A stretch of 45,005 bases of DNA from a virus, in the IMG/VR virus record IMGVR_UViG_3300046371_000078, positions 1 to 45,005 of that record, one strand, 5' to 3'. Position numbers and translations under genes: made by a program. The notes below the pieces were generated by a model. The model was not told the DNA's origin. It searched no databases and saw only the letters and a program-made list of their open reading frames with translations. This document shows positions 5,754 through 14,572 of this stretch, piece after piece. Position 1 is the first letter of the stretch; every line of letters starts with the position of its first letter.

Positions 5754-7206
5754 AGTGAAGGATGATCCTCAAGCTCCAGATGAGTTTGAGCCGATACGGC
5801 CTGAAGAAGAACACAACGTAATATTTAAACCGAATGCTGGCCCACAGACTGAGTTCTTGGCGGCAGGAGAACGGGAGGTTCTGTATGGAGGTGCCGCAGG
5901 CGGTGGCAAGTCTTATGCAATGTTGGCTGATCCGCTACGATTTATGGGTCATCCCTCTTTCAGTGGATTGCTACTACGACATACGAATGAGGAACTAAGA
6001 GAACTCGTTTGGAAATCTCAGGAGATGTATCCGAAGATCTGGCCCGGTATCAAATGGTCAGAGCGTAAGATGCAATGGACTGCCCCTAGTGGAGCTAGGC
6101 TGTGGTTCTCATACCTCGACAGGGACGATGATGTATTACGTTATCAAGGACAGGCATTTAGTTGGATAGGATTCGACGAATTAACACAGTGGCACACACC
6201 ATTCGCTTGGGACTATATGAGGTCTCGTTTGCGTAGTACAGCACCAGACTTACCAGTTTATATGCGAGCTACTACCAACCCCGGCGGAGCGGGACATGCT
6301 TGGGTGAAGAAGATGTTTATTGATCCTTCTCCACCGGGTAACTCGTTTAATGCAACAGATATTGAAAGCGGTAAGACATTGGCTTACCCAAAGGGGCATT
6401 CTAAAGAAGGCCAAGCATTGTTTAAACGCAAGTTTATACCTGCAATGCTAGTTGATAACCCTCATCTGTATGATCAGGGGGACTATGAAGCAATGCTCTT
6501 GTCTTTACCTGAGCATCAACGTAAACAGTTATTAGAGGGTAATTGGGATGTTGCGGAAGGTGCGGCGTTTCCTGAGTTTAACAGGCAAGTACATGTCATT
6601 GAGCCATTTGATATACCTAATAATTGGGTTAAATTCCGCGCTTGCGATTATGGTTATGGGTCCTATTCTGCTGTTGTTTGGATTGCCTGTTCTCCTGATG
6701 AACAGCTTATTGTTTATCGTGAGTTATACGTTAGTAAGGTCTTGGCGACTGATCTTGCGGATATGGTTCTGGATATGGAATCAACGGACGGAAACATTAA
6801 GTACGGAGTTTTGGACAGTTCGTGCTGGCATAAAAGGGGCGATACTGGGCCTTCGCTCGCTGAACAGATGATACAGAAAGGATGCCGGTGGAGACCCTCA
6901 GATAGATCTGCTGGCTCTCGTGTATCAGGTAAGAACGAACTACACCGTAGACTACAAGTGGACGAGTATTCAGAAGAACCACGATTAATATTCTTTAATA
7001 CTTGCACGAATTTAATTGCACAATTACCTATTATCCCACTGGACAAAAAGAATCCAGAAGATATTGATACGAAGTCAGAAGATCACCTGTATGACGCATT
7101 ACGTTATGGCATAATGTCCAGACCTCGTTTTTCAATTTGGGACTTTGATCCCTCTCACGAGCGAACTTCTAGTTTCGTGCCCGCAGACAATAAATTTGGA
7201 TATTAA
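5596..7206 (+). CDS. Terminase large subunit
   Basis: This is the ATP-driven motor and nuclease that pumps DNA into the prohead through the portal. From the GTG at 5596 (536 aa), Walker A GGAAGGGKS is at residues 98-106 and Walker B IGFDE at 191-195. The C-terminal nuclease region includes RACDYGYG near 348, GVLDSSCW near 400 and DHLYDALRYG near 500, the usual acidic residues of the RNase H-like fold. The start is uncertain: a GTG at 5755 gives 483 residues and places Walker A about 45 residues in, which fits the family better. The 5596 start would overlap the previous gene by 158 bases and add a very basic 53-residue N-terminus. The portal follows directly. Confidence 0.95.
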   Translation: MSNPTKDEVQLSANGPEGTKRRSPKRKPSKGRGSVQGSRGSTKKKIQTQPNIEVKDDPQAPDEFEPIRPEEEHNVIFKPNAGPQTEFLAAGEREVLYGGAAGGGKSYAMLADPLRFMGHPSFSGLLLRHTNEELRELVWKSQEMYPKIWPGIKWSERKMQWTAPSGARLWFSYLDRDDDVLRYQGQAFSWIGFDELTQWHTPFAWDYMRSRLRSTAPDLPVYMRATTNPGGAGHAWVKKMFIDPSPPGNSFNATDIESGKTLAYPKGHSKEGQALFKRKFIPAMLVDNPHLYDQGDYEAMLLSLPEHQRKQLLEGNWDVAEGAAFPEFNRQVHVIEPFDIPNNWVKFRACDYGYGSYSAVVWIACSPDEQLIVYRELYVSKVLATDLADMVLDMESTDGNIKYGVLDSSCWHKRGDTGPSLAEQMIQKGCRWRPSDRSAGSRVSGKNELHRRLQVDEYSEEPRLIFFNTCTNLIAQLPIIPLDKKNPEDIDTKSEDHLYDALRYGIMSRPRFSIWDFDPSHERTSSFVPADNKFGY

Positions 7207-7208
7207 AT

Positions 7209-9338
7209 ATGGAAGAAGATGATATCTTTGATGCAGACACTGCTCTGCAAATTACACTGGACGACACAGAAGAAGCTGAGCCAGAAGCGACTGAGCTACA
7301 GGCTATAGTTCGCCATGTCTTAGAAAGATATCGTAAAGCTGAGGATACTCGTCGTCAGGATGAAGATCGTTGGTTGCAAGCATATCGCAACTACCGGGGT
7401 ATCTATGGACCTGATGTGCAGTTTACCTCCGCAGAGAAGTCCCGTGTTTTTATTAAAGTTACCAAGACCAAGACCTTAGCGGCCTATGGTCAGATTATTG
7501 ACGTATTGTTTGCCGGACACAAGTTTCCTATCACAGTAGAACCTACTCGACTACCTGATGGCGTTACTGAAGCGGTCAATTTTGATATGCAACCTCAGCC
7601 TGAAGGTTCCGATCCGGTACAAGAAGGGTCTATTTATGGCTTTGAAGGGGACGGTAATGATTTTCCTCCGGGAGCTACAGCGGACATACTTCGTGAGTTA
7701 AGCCTTGGAGGACTAAGCGATAAGCTGTCAGAAGTCGATAATCTAAAAGAAGGTTACGGCGTTACAGCTACGCAGGTTACATTTGAACCTGCTCTTATTG
7801 CCGCCAAAAAGATGGAAAAGAAAATTATGGACCAGTTAGAGGAATCTTATGCTTCCAAACAACTGCGTTCAACATCATTTGAAATGGCCTTATTTGGCAC
7901 GGGGATTATGAAGGGTCCTTTTGCTGTAGATAAGGAATACCCGAATTGGGACGAGGAAGGGGAATACAACCCTATAATCAAAACAGTTCCCTCTACGTCC
8001 CATGTTTCTGTGTGGAATTTTTATCCCGATCCAGATGCGTCAAACATGGACGAGGCCCAGTATGTTATTGAGCGTCATAAAATGTCTCGCACCCAACTGC
8101 GTTCTTTGAAAAAGCGCCCCTTCTTCCGTATCAACGTAATTGATGAGGTTATTTCATTAGGCGAAGGATATGTGAAAAAGTATTGGGAAGATGATCTACG
8201 CGATTATCAGACAGAATACGATATTGAAAGATTTGAAGTTCTTGAATATTGGGGAACAATTGATCGTGAAGTGTTAGAAATTGGCGGCGTAGAGATACCC
8301 AAAGAACTTGATGAATTAGATGAAGTACAAGCTAATATCTGGTACTGTAATGGGCGTATTCTACGTGCTGTATTGAACCCATTTAAGCCTGCCAACATTC
8401 CATACTATGCAGTTCCGTATGAGTTAAACCCATACTCATTCTTCGGTGTAGGTATCGCTGAAAACATGGACGATACCCAGACACTGATGAACGGTTTCAT
8501 GCGTATGGCTGTGGACAACGCAGTCTTGTCAGGGAACTTGCTCATTGAAATTGATGAGACAAACTTAGTTCCCGGTCAAGATCTCTCAGTGTATCCGGGT
8601 AAAGTATTCCGCCGTCAAGGTGGAGCGCCGGGACAAGCTATCTTCGGGACTAAGTTTCCGAATGTTTCAGGAGAGAATATGCAACTGTTTGACAAGGCAC
8701 GTGTACTTGCCGATGAGTCAACAGGCTTCCCCTCATTCGCACACGGGCAAACAGGTGTCTCAGGCGTAGGCCGTACAGCATCTGGGATTTCTATGTTGAT
8801 GAATGCGGCGGCAGGTGGTATCAAGACAGTGATCAAGAACATTGATGACTATCTTTTAGCCCCGCTAGGCAAGTCTATGTTTTCATTCAATATGCAGTTT
8901 GACTTTGATCCTGAGATTAAAGGCGACTTAGAAGTTAAGGCACGTGGTACTGAGTCGTTGATGGCAAATGAAGTACGTAGCCAACGCCTGATGCAGTTCT
9001 TACAAGTTGCATCTAATCCGTCTCTTGCACCATTTGCTAAGTTCCCATACATCGTGCGGGAGATTGCCAAGTCCATGGATCTTGATCCTGAAAAAGTGAC
9101 TAACAGCTTTGAAGAGGCGGCATTACAACAAAAGCTGATGCAACAGAACGCTCCTCCAGCACCGGCACAGCCAGCAGGTGGCCCACCGGGAGTACAAGAT
9201 CCAACTGGAGCAGGTAACGGGAACATTGGTGTAGGACAGGCTCCCGTACCGGGAGAACAAGGATTTACAGGAAATGATCAAGGTGGACAGCCAGCATCGC
9301 CAGAAGGTGGTCAGCAAGCTCAAGCCCCTTTGCAGTAA
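7209..9338 (+). CDS. Portal protein
   Basis: A 709-residue protein directly after the large terminase and before the scaffold and capsid genes, the standard place for the portal. Size and pattern fit podovirus portals: an N-terminal helical region (HVLERYRKAEDTRRQDEDRW), a central wing and stem region (HVSVWNFYPDPDASNMDEAQ near 275 and NPYSFFGVGIAENMDDTQT near 405) and a Gln/Pro/Gly-rich tail from about 645. Twelve copies would form the channel at one capsid vertex for packaging, ejection and tail attachment. The low-complexity C-terminus hosts the start of the next gene in another frame. Confidence 0.9.
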   Translation: MEEDDIFDADTALQITLDDTEEAEPEATELQAIVRHVLERYRKAEDTRRQDEDRWLQAYRNYRGIYGPDVQFTSAEKSRVFIKVTKTKTLAAYGQIIDVLFAGHKFPITVEPTRLPDGVTEAVNFDMQPQPEGSDPVQEGSIYGFEGDGNDFPPGATADILRELSLGGLSDKLSEVDNLKEGYGVTATQVTFEPALIAAKKMEKKIMDQLEESYASKQLRSTSFEMALFGTGIMKGPFAVDKEYPNWDEEGEYNPIIKTVPSTSHVSVWNFYPDPDASNMDEAQYVIERHKMSRTQLRSLKKRPFFRINVIDEVISLGEGYVKKYWEDDLRDYQTEYDIERFEVLEYWGTIDREVLEIGGVEIPKELDELDEVQANIWYCNGRILRAVLNPFKPANIPYYAVPYELNPYSFFGVGIAENMDDTQTLMNGFMRMAVDNAVLSGNLLIEIDETNLVPGQDLSVYPGKVFRRQGGAPGQAIFGTKFPNVSGENMQLFDKARVLADESTGFPSFAHGQTGVSGVGRTASGISMLMNAAAGGIKTVIKNIDDYLLAPLGKSMFSFNMQFDFDPEIKGDLEVKARGTESLMANEVRSQRLMQFLQVASNPSLAPFAKFPYIVREIAKSMDLDPEKVTNSFEEAALQQKLMQQNAPPAPAQPAGGPPGVQDPTGAGNGNIGVGQAPVPGEQGFTGNDQGGQPASPEGGQQAQAPLQ

Positions 9339-9507
9339 TAATAGGCAATGGGAAGCATACACTGAGTATTTAGACATAATAATATCTGAACAACATAAAA
9401 AGCTAGAGCAATCAGATAATATAGTATCCATTCATCAGGCGCAGGGTGCAATACAAATACTGCGCACTCTCAAGTATCTAAAGGACGAGGCTTTAGTTAA
9501 TGGCTAG
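9274..9507 (+). CDS. Small helical protein after portal, 77 aa
   Basis: A short protein whose coding-like part (EYLDIIISEQHKKLEQSD, then SIHQAQGAIQILRTLKYLKD) is a charged alpha helix. In-frame starts are ATG 9274, GTG 9283 and GTG 9307, all inside the portal gene, so the overlap is 32-65 bases. Its stop lies inside the start of the next gene. Short helical proteins with HxAQGAI-like text follow portals in several phages as far as I recall; the role is unknown. The start is uncertain. Confidence 0.65.
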   Translation: MIKVDSQHRQKVVSKLKPLCSNNRQWEAYTEYLDIIISEQHKKLEQSDNIVSIHQAQGAIQILRTLKYLKDEALVNG

Positions 9508-10972
9508 ACGTAGAAAAAAAACTGAAGAGCAAATGAAGTTGTTTGAAGAGGGCGGGCTTAAAGATGAAGGCGGTTCCGTAGATCCCGTATCCGGCAACGA
9601 TGTCCCATCTGGGTCTACTCAAGCGGAAGTTCGTGATGATATACCAGCACAGTTAAGTGAAGGGGAGTTTGTATTTCCTGCTGATGTAGTTCGTTACATT
9701 GGTCTTGAGAATCTCATGGAGCTTCGCGCTAAAGCTAAACAAGGCTTAGCCAAGATGGAAGCCATGGGTCAGATGGGTAATGCCGATGAAGCAACCATGG
9801 ATGACTCAGGGGAATATGATAGCGAGATTGACGAACTTATTGAAAACTTTGATCCTAATAACCCTGAGACTATGGAGTTTTCACAGGGCGGAGTTGTATA
9901 CGCTCAACAGGGTGCTCTCATTCCCGGACAGATGCCACAGCAACAATTTAGTTACGGTTACCAGCCTCCTCAACAACAAGTGGGATATCAAGCTCCGCAA
10001 GTTCCCACGGGACAAATGCCCGATTATTCTAGCTTTGTATCACGGCCAGCAAAAGCCGCCGCAGGGCAAAAGACAGGAGTCACTGAACAACGTCAGTACA
10101 TCGGTCCTAATGGCGAAATGATTACTATTAATTTTATCGACGGCGTACCTCAACAAGAAGTACCAAAAGATTATAAAGTTTATAAACCGGAAGAAGTGAA
10201 ACCTCCCGCTGTCGTAACTCCTAAAGTTGTGCAACAAGATGGCGGCGGCGGAGATGGCAATAATGATGGCCCTACCGACCCTACCGCATCAATGTTAGAT
10301 GGTTTAGCGGCAAAAGGTTTTCTCAGTGAGAATATAACAAATATTGGAAAAGAGTATAACAATAAAGCCCTAATGACAGCGGGGGCGTTTTTAATATCCG
10401 GACCGGCAGGTTTTCCGGGTGCGGTTGCATCTGGGGAGATGGCAAAAAATGCCGTGGAAGAACAGCTAGCCGCACAGATGGGTATAACAGTAGAAGATTT
10501 TAATAAAAATTATGTAGAAAAATCAGGCCCATTTGGACTTAACCGGGAATATAAAACCGATAAAATTCAAAGTAAATTAAGTGAAACATACGCAATCTCC
10601 GAAGGCGAGGTTATGGGCGATGAGAAAGACACTAGCGTAGGTTCATATGATAGCGAAGGAAATCTCGTAGGTGGAGGTGCTTTTGACAGAGCTAGAAGAG
10701 ATGCACTAGACGCTGTAAAATCTGGAAACGTGGCTAAAGCAGAATCTGCAATGGAGCAGGCTAAGGCGGCGGGGTGGAAAGCCGAATCGTCTAAGGCAGA
10801 TACTTCAGGGGAGGCTTCTCAGTCTACGAGCACCCCAGATAGAGATGCGTCAGGGGATGTAGGAGGCGGACGAGGATCTGACCCATCCGGCGGTGCCTCT
10901 GGTTCCCCATTCTCTAAAGGTGGAGCAGTACAACAAACTAAACGTGCATTGAAATCATCACGCAAAAAGTGA
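9500..10972 (+). CDS. Structural-region protein with SEGEFVFPADVV domain, 490 aa
   Basis: A 490-residue protein, probably virion associated. Residues 45-85 (DDIPAQLSEGEFVFPADVV and a helix LMELRAKAKQGLAKM) form a small motif that I have seen in many marine phage structural proteins. The remainder is Gln/Pro rich (residues 130-195), followed by an Ala/Gly-rich helix near 300 and a disordered Ser/Gly tail. GG motifs occur at FSQGGVVY and FSKGGAVQ near the C-terminus. It lies between portal and scaffold. An exact role cannot be assigned. Confidence 0.7.
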   Translation: MARRRKKTEEQMKLFEEGGLKDEGGSVDPVSGNDVPSGSTQAEVRDDIPAQLSEGEFVFPADVVRYIGLENLMELRAKAKQGLAKMEAMGQMGNADEATMDDSGEYDSEIDELIENFDPNNPETMEFSQGGVVYAQQGALIPGQMPQQQFSYGYQPPQQQVGYQAPQVPTGQMPDYSSFVSRPAKAAAGQKTGVTEQRQYIGPNGEMITINFIDGVPQQEVPKDYKVYKPEEVKPPAVVTPKVVQQDGGGGDGNNDGPTDPTASMLDGLAAKGFLSENITNIGKEYNNKALMTAGAFLISGPAGFPGAVASGEMAKNAVEEQLAAQMGITVEDFNKNYVEKSGPFGLNREYKTDKIQSKLSETYAISEGEVMGDEKDTSVGSYDSEGNLVGGGAFDRARRDALDAVKSGNVAKAESAMEQAKAAGWKAESSKADTSGEASQSTSTPDRDASGDVGGGRGSDPSGGASGSPFSKGGAVQQTKRALKSSRKK

Positions 10973-11039
10973 TTTCATTTATAACTGGCTACCTAACGCC
11001 CTAAAAAGCTACCGTTAGCCCCAGACAAAGGATGAAACA

Positions 11040-11924
11040 ATGTCTACAACTACAACTGAAATGACTGAAAAAGTCGAACAAGTAAAAGTCGCATCTAGCT
11101 TTGCAAAGCGTAATGCTAACAAGAAACGCATTGAAGAAGAAGAGGCGGAGTTACAAGCCTTAATAAATGGCGAACAACAGGAAGAGCAAGCAACCGAAGA
11201 ATTGGTTGATGATGGACCTGAGCCAGAAGGAGCAGAAGAAAAGACCTTTAAGAAAAGGTATGGGGATCTGCGACGACATGCCCAAAAGAAAGAGACTGAG
11301 CTACAAGATCAGATTAATGAACTTCGTACACAGTTAGAGGCATCAACCAAGAAAGAGATTGAGTATCCGAAATCGGAATCTGAATTAGAGGCTTGGATGG
11401 AGCAGTACCCAGATGTTGCTCAGATTGTAGAAACAATTGCTATGAAAAAAGCTCACGAGCAAGCCTCTGAGTTTGAAAGTAAGTTTAAACAAATTGATGA
11501 AATGAAGCAGGAAGCACATCGGCAAAAAGCGGAAGCTGAACTGATGCAACTACATCCTGACTTTGAACAGATTCGTGACACAGACGATTTCCACAATTGG
11601 GTTGAAGAACAGCCTAAGTGGGTACAAGACGCACTGTATGATAACGACAGTGATTCTAAGTCTGCCGCTCGTGCAATTGATTTGTACAAAGCAGACATGG
11701 GCATTACAGCAAAAGCCAAGTCATCTAAGAATAAAGATGCGGCAAAGGCAGTGGGTACTCGCTCTGAGCGTTCAGCCCCTGAAAGTGACGAAACTAAATC
11801 CTTTATCAAAGAGTCGGACGTTAATCGTATGACTGCTGAGCAGTATGAATCTAAGCAAGAAGAAATTGCTGAAGCTATTCGTACAGGTAAATTTATCTAC
11901 GATTTATCTGGTTCAGCACGATAA
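11040..11924 (+). CDS. Probable capsid scaffolding protein
   Basis: A 294-residue, highly charged and almost wholly helical protein just before the major capsid gene, the normal site of the scaffold. It contains EEEEAELQALINGEQQEE, then FKKRYGDLRRHAQKKETELQ and a long coiled coil (residues 75-165), and ends with a shorter basic and helical region. Scaffolds assemble inside the prohead and leave before DNA packaging. An SD (AAAGGA) sits before the ATG. The call is based on composition and position; there is no catalytic motif, so no protease is fused here. Confidence 0.8.
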   Translation: MSTTTTEMTEKVEQVKVASSFAKRNANKKRIEEEEAELQALINGEQQEEQATEELVDDGPEPEGAEEKTFKKRYGDLRRHAQKKETELQDQINELRTQLEASTKKEIEYPKSESELEAWMEQYPDVAQIVETIAMKKAHEQASEFESKFKQIDEMKQEAHRQKAEAELMQLHPDFEQIRDTDDFHNWVEEQPKWVQDALYDNDSDSKSAARAIDLYKADMGITAKAKSSKNKDAAKAVGTRSERSAPESDETKSFIKESDVNRMTAEQYESKQEEIAEAIRTGKFIYDLSGSAR

Positions 11925-11929
11925 AAGTG

Positions 11930-11957
11930 TTGACAAATATAGTTTTGTAGATATAAC
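11930..11957 (+). promoter_or_regulatory. Promoter P3 before the major capsid gene, TTGACA-N16-TATAAC
   Basis: TTGACA at 11930-11935 and TATAAC at 11952-11957 are separated by 16 bases, with GTAGATATAACTAT around the -10 as in P2. It sits right after the scaffold stop and 249 bases before the capsid start. It would give the extra capsid transcript needed for the most abundant virion protein. The predicted start is near 11964. Confidence 0.8.
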
Positions 11958-11963
11958 TATATA

Positions 11964-12206
11964 CACCAAACATTAATATGCGGCCTCCGCAAGGACACCC
12001 GCAGTAATACAGGAGTATGGAAACGTGTTGTTATAAGTTCCTGCCAGTTCTTATAATGACACAAATCCTAATTCCACCTTCTCAGAACACCCAAACTACG
12101 CAGGCCGTGTGCTCACTTTGGCCGGTGAACATACCACCCTGATGCTAGATGGCCTCTTGCGAAGTTACACATAACCTTAACCCCAAGCAATCAAGGAGAT
12201 GTCATC
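11964..12206 (+). other. Long untranslated leader of the capsid mRNA
   Basis: About 243 bases lie between P3 and the capsid ATG. They include a small hairpin (GCGG/CCGC near 11980-11990), and 12053-12180 reads as an open frame with protein-like text (for example AGRVLTLAGEHTTLMLDGLL) but without a good start or ribosome site. It may be the remnant of a gene or a structured leader. A strong SD (AAGGAG) lies just before the capsid ATG. Confidence 0.45.
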
Positions 12207-13283
12207 ATGGCATTTACAAGTGCATCGGGCTACGGTAACCTACCTAATGGTAACTTTAGCCCCGTAATCTACTCAAAGCAGGTACAGCTTGCTTTCCGTA
12301 AGTCTTCTACTGTAGAAGATATCACTAATAACGATTACTTTGGCGAAATCGCCCAAGTTGGTGACTCTGTAAAGATCATCAAAGAGCCTGAAATTTCAGT
12401 ACAGTCTTACACTCGTGGTGCTCAAATCACAGCGCAAGATCTTGACGATGAAGATTTCTCGCTTGTAATCGACAAGTCTAACTACTTTGCATTTAAGATC
12501 GACGACATTGAAGAAGCGCACTCACACGTAAACTTCATGCAAATGGCTACAGATCGTGCGGCGTATCGTTTACGTGATCAGTATGATCAAGAAGTCATGG
12601 GATACATGGCTGGTTATAAGCAGGCATCATTGCACACTGCGGCTGGCGTTGTTAACGATCAAGTCAATGGTACTGTTGCTGTTTCTACAGCGGGTACTGA
12701 CGAGTTATTGGCGACAATGAAAATTGACGCTACTGACTTCGGCTTAAACGATGGCGGTGCGGCTAATGCTGGCGAAGCTATTGTTGTTATTCCTCGTTTA
12801 CCGGGGGCTACTGCAATTGCAACTACCCATGCTTCACCTCTTCAGGTGATTTCTCGCATGTCTCGTCTTTTAGATCAGCAGTTTGTTGATACTCAAGGAC
12901 GCTGGCTAGTTATTGACCCGGTCTTTGCTGAGACTATGAAAGACGAAGATTCTCGTCTATTCAATTCAGACTTCGGTGGTTCTGGTCTTCAGAATGGTCT
13001 TATTATTAACAATTTGCACGGTTTCCGTGTTTATGTTTCTAATAACTGCCCTGCTGTTGGTACTGGTCCTGCTGTAAGCAGTGCAACGCTACAAGCAACT
13101 AACTTTGGCGTAATTTTTGCTGGACATGATTCAGCCGTAGCTACTGCTCAGCAGATCAATAAGACTGAGACTTACCGTGATCCTGACAGCTTTGCTGACA
13201 TTGTTCGTGGTATGCATCTGTATGGTCGCAAGATCCTTCGTCCAGAAGCTATCGTCACTGCACGTTACAACACTGGCTATTAA
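12207..13283 (+). CDS. Major capsid protein
   Basis: A 358-residue protein following the scaffold, with its own promoter and the best SD of the region (AAGGAG, 8 bases before ATG). The sequence starts MAFTSASGYGNLPNGNF and contains VGDSVKIIKEPEISVQSYTR, near residue 60, which fits the capsid pattern of N-arm followed by E-loop. Further matches are DQYDQEVMGYMAGY near 128 and VIPRLPGATAIATTH near 193. The overall shape matches HK97-fold coat proteins of marine podoviruses; the fold is inferred from length, order and residue pattern. The protein is not obviously processed and no protease gene is seen. Confidence 0.9.
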   Translation: MAFTSASGYGNLPNGNFSPVIYSKQVQLAFRKSSTVEDITNNDYFGEIAQVGDSVKIIKEPEISVQSYTRGAQITAQDLDDEDFSLVIDKSNYFAFKIDDIEEAHSHVNFMQMATDRAAYRLRDQYDQEVMGYMAGYKQASLHTAAGVVNDQVNGTVAVSTAGTDELLATMKIDATDFGLNDGGAANAGEAIVVIPRLPGATAIATTHASPLQVISRMSRLLDQQFVDTQGRWLVIDPVFAETMKDEDSRLFNSDFGGSGLQNGLIINNLHGFRVYVSNNCPAVGTGPAVSSATLQATNFGVIFAGHDSAVATAQQINKTETYRDPDSFADIVRGMHLYGRKILRPEAIVTARYNTGY

Positions 13284-13298
13284 TAGGGAGAATCTAAG

Positions 13299-13784
13299 AT
13301 GGCTACAATTACAAGTTTGCTGAAACCAGCACATGGCACTTCTTCTCCGAAGAGACAGCCTTATTTTGTTGAGATGACTGTTGATCTAACAGCGCAAGCA
13401 ATCTCTTCAACCGGAGGTGACGTTGTTCAATGTCTTACTATCCCAGCTAATACGAAGATCCTTGATGCGGGTTTTCAGGTTGTTGAAAGTGCGACTATGA
13501 ACACGGGCACTAACGCTACCGCTATCCTTGGTACAGGAGCAGACGACAATGAGTATGTTGCCGCTTTTGATATTGATGGCGCGGCAGATTTAGCATACGC
13601 TCCAAGTGCGACTCCGGCGGCAGAAGTTGTTCTCGCTACTGCCGATACGTTAGACCTAACCTTTGCAGGCGATGGCGCAACGTATAGCGCAGGTAAGATA
13701 CGTGTGTTTGCTACTCTAATGGATGTTAGTGATCAAGGCATAGATGTTACGGCAGATGAAGTTGACCGTGATCAACTTGCCTGA
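13299..13784 (+). CDS. Probable capsid decoration or minor capsid protein
   Basis: A 161-residue protein 15 bases after the capsid gene with a good SD (GGGAG). The composition is typical of beta-rich accessory capsid proteins: Ala/Thr/Asp rich, few charges, repeated strands such as VVQCLTIPANTKILDAGFQV and TADTLDLTFAGDGATYSAG. The C-terminus is acidic. Genes in this position often encode cement or head-completion proteins. No family name can be given from sequence alone. Confidence 0.7.
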   Translation: MATITSLLKPAHGTSSPKRQPYFVEMTVDLTAQAISSTGGDVVQCLTIPANTKILDAGFQVVESATMNTGTNATAILGTGADDNEYVAAFDIDGAADLAYAPSATPAAEVVLATADTLDLTFAGDGATYSAGKIRVFATLMDVSDQGIDVTADEVDRDQLA

Positions 13785-13802
13785 TAAGTAAAACTTGAGT
13801 AC

Positions 13803-13823
13803 GGGGGATTTCTAGAGTCCCCC
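13803..13823 (+). terminator. Hairpin after the capsid gene pair, weak terminator
   Basis: GGGGGA at 13803-13808 pairs with TCCCCC at 13818-13823 around a nine-base loop. It lies between the decoration protein and the tail tubular gene. The tract after the stem is only partly T-rich (TGACTCTTTA), so it is more likely a partial terminator or an mRNA-stabilising hairpin that raises capsid over tail expression. Confidence 0.55.
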
Positions 13824-13851
13824 TGACTCTTTACATAGGTTAATATCTCTA

Positions 13852-14571
13852 ATGGCGTATACGTATTTAGATGTTACAAATGAAGTTCTTGCTAGGTTTA
13901 ACGAAGTAACTTTAACTTCTGCTAACTTTGCATCCTCTCGTGGGTTTCAAACACAATGCAAAAATGCAGTAAACTCTGCTATTAGAAATATTAATCAACG
14001 GGAGTATGCTTGGCCTTTTAATCACGCAGAGGCTGAGATTACCCTTGTCGTTAATCAAACAAGATATACATTACCGACTAGTACTAAATTAATAGATTAT
14101 AATACTTTTAGATTAGTGCCAGATGCATCTAAAGGTGCAACAGGAAGAAAGTTAACTTTTATAGATTACAAAGAATATATTTCCAAATTTAGTGATCAAG
14201 AGGATACTTCTAATGTGGGTGGTGCGCCTACTCATGTATTCCGTGATCCCTCTAATAAGTATGGGTTATATCCATATCCAGATAATACATATAAAATAAA
14301 ATTTGATTATTATACATTTCCTGCTGATTTATCGGCGCACGGAGATGTGCCATCAATACCTGAAAGGTTTAGGCATGTTATAGCGGATGGTGCTGTTATG
14401 TACGGTTATCAATTCCGTGGAGAAACACAACAGTATCAATTAAGCCTAGATCGTTTTGAAGAAGGCATTAAAAATATGTTAGGTGTGTTGGGCAATCGAC
14501 ATGATTATGTTCGCTCTACGTACATTCCAAGAACTAACAGATTTTCTTTTGTAAATTCTACGGTGGCCTAA
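13852..14571 (+). CDS. Tail tubular protein A-like (head-tail adaptor)
   Basis: A 239-residue protein matching the T7 gp11 type in length and pattern. It begins with a helix YLDVTNEVLARFNEV, then CKNAVNSAIRNINQREYAWP near 36-55, followed by a beta region with GLYPYPDN near 139 and a C-terminal helix (DRFEEGIKNMLGVLGNR). These proteins form the ring that joins the portal to the tail nozzle. It lies directly before the B-like protein, the usual order in podoviruses. Assignment is by pattern and context. Confidence 0.8.
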   Translation: MAYTYLDVTNEVLARFNEVTLTSANFASSRGFQTQCKNAVNSAIRNINQREYAWPFNHAEAEITLVVNQTRYTLPTSTKLIDYNTFRLVPDASKGATGRKLTFIDYKEYISKFSDQEDTSNVGGAPTHVFRDPSNKYGLYPYPDNTYKIKFDYYTFPADLSAHGDVPSIPERFRHVIADGAVMYGYQFRGETQQYQLSLDRFEEGIKNMLGVLGNRHDYVRSTYIPRTNRFSFVNSTVA

Positions 14572-14572
14572 T

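Noticed and set aside
10977-11018. TATAACT and an inverted repeat (CTAACG/CGTTAG) before the scaffold gene
   Set aside because: There is no -35 at the 16-base spacing, and the six-base stem with a 14-base loop is too weak to call a regulatory element.
12017-12142. 41-residue open frame in the capsid leader with AGGAG nearby
   Set aside because: The AGGAG is only one base from the ATG, too close to work, and the product has no protein-like pattern.
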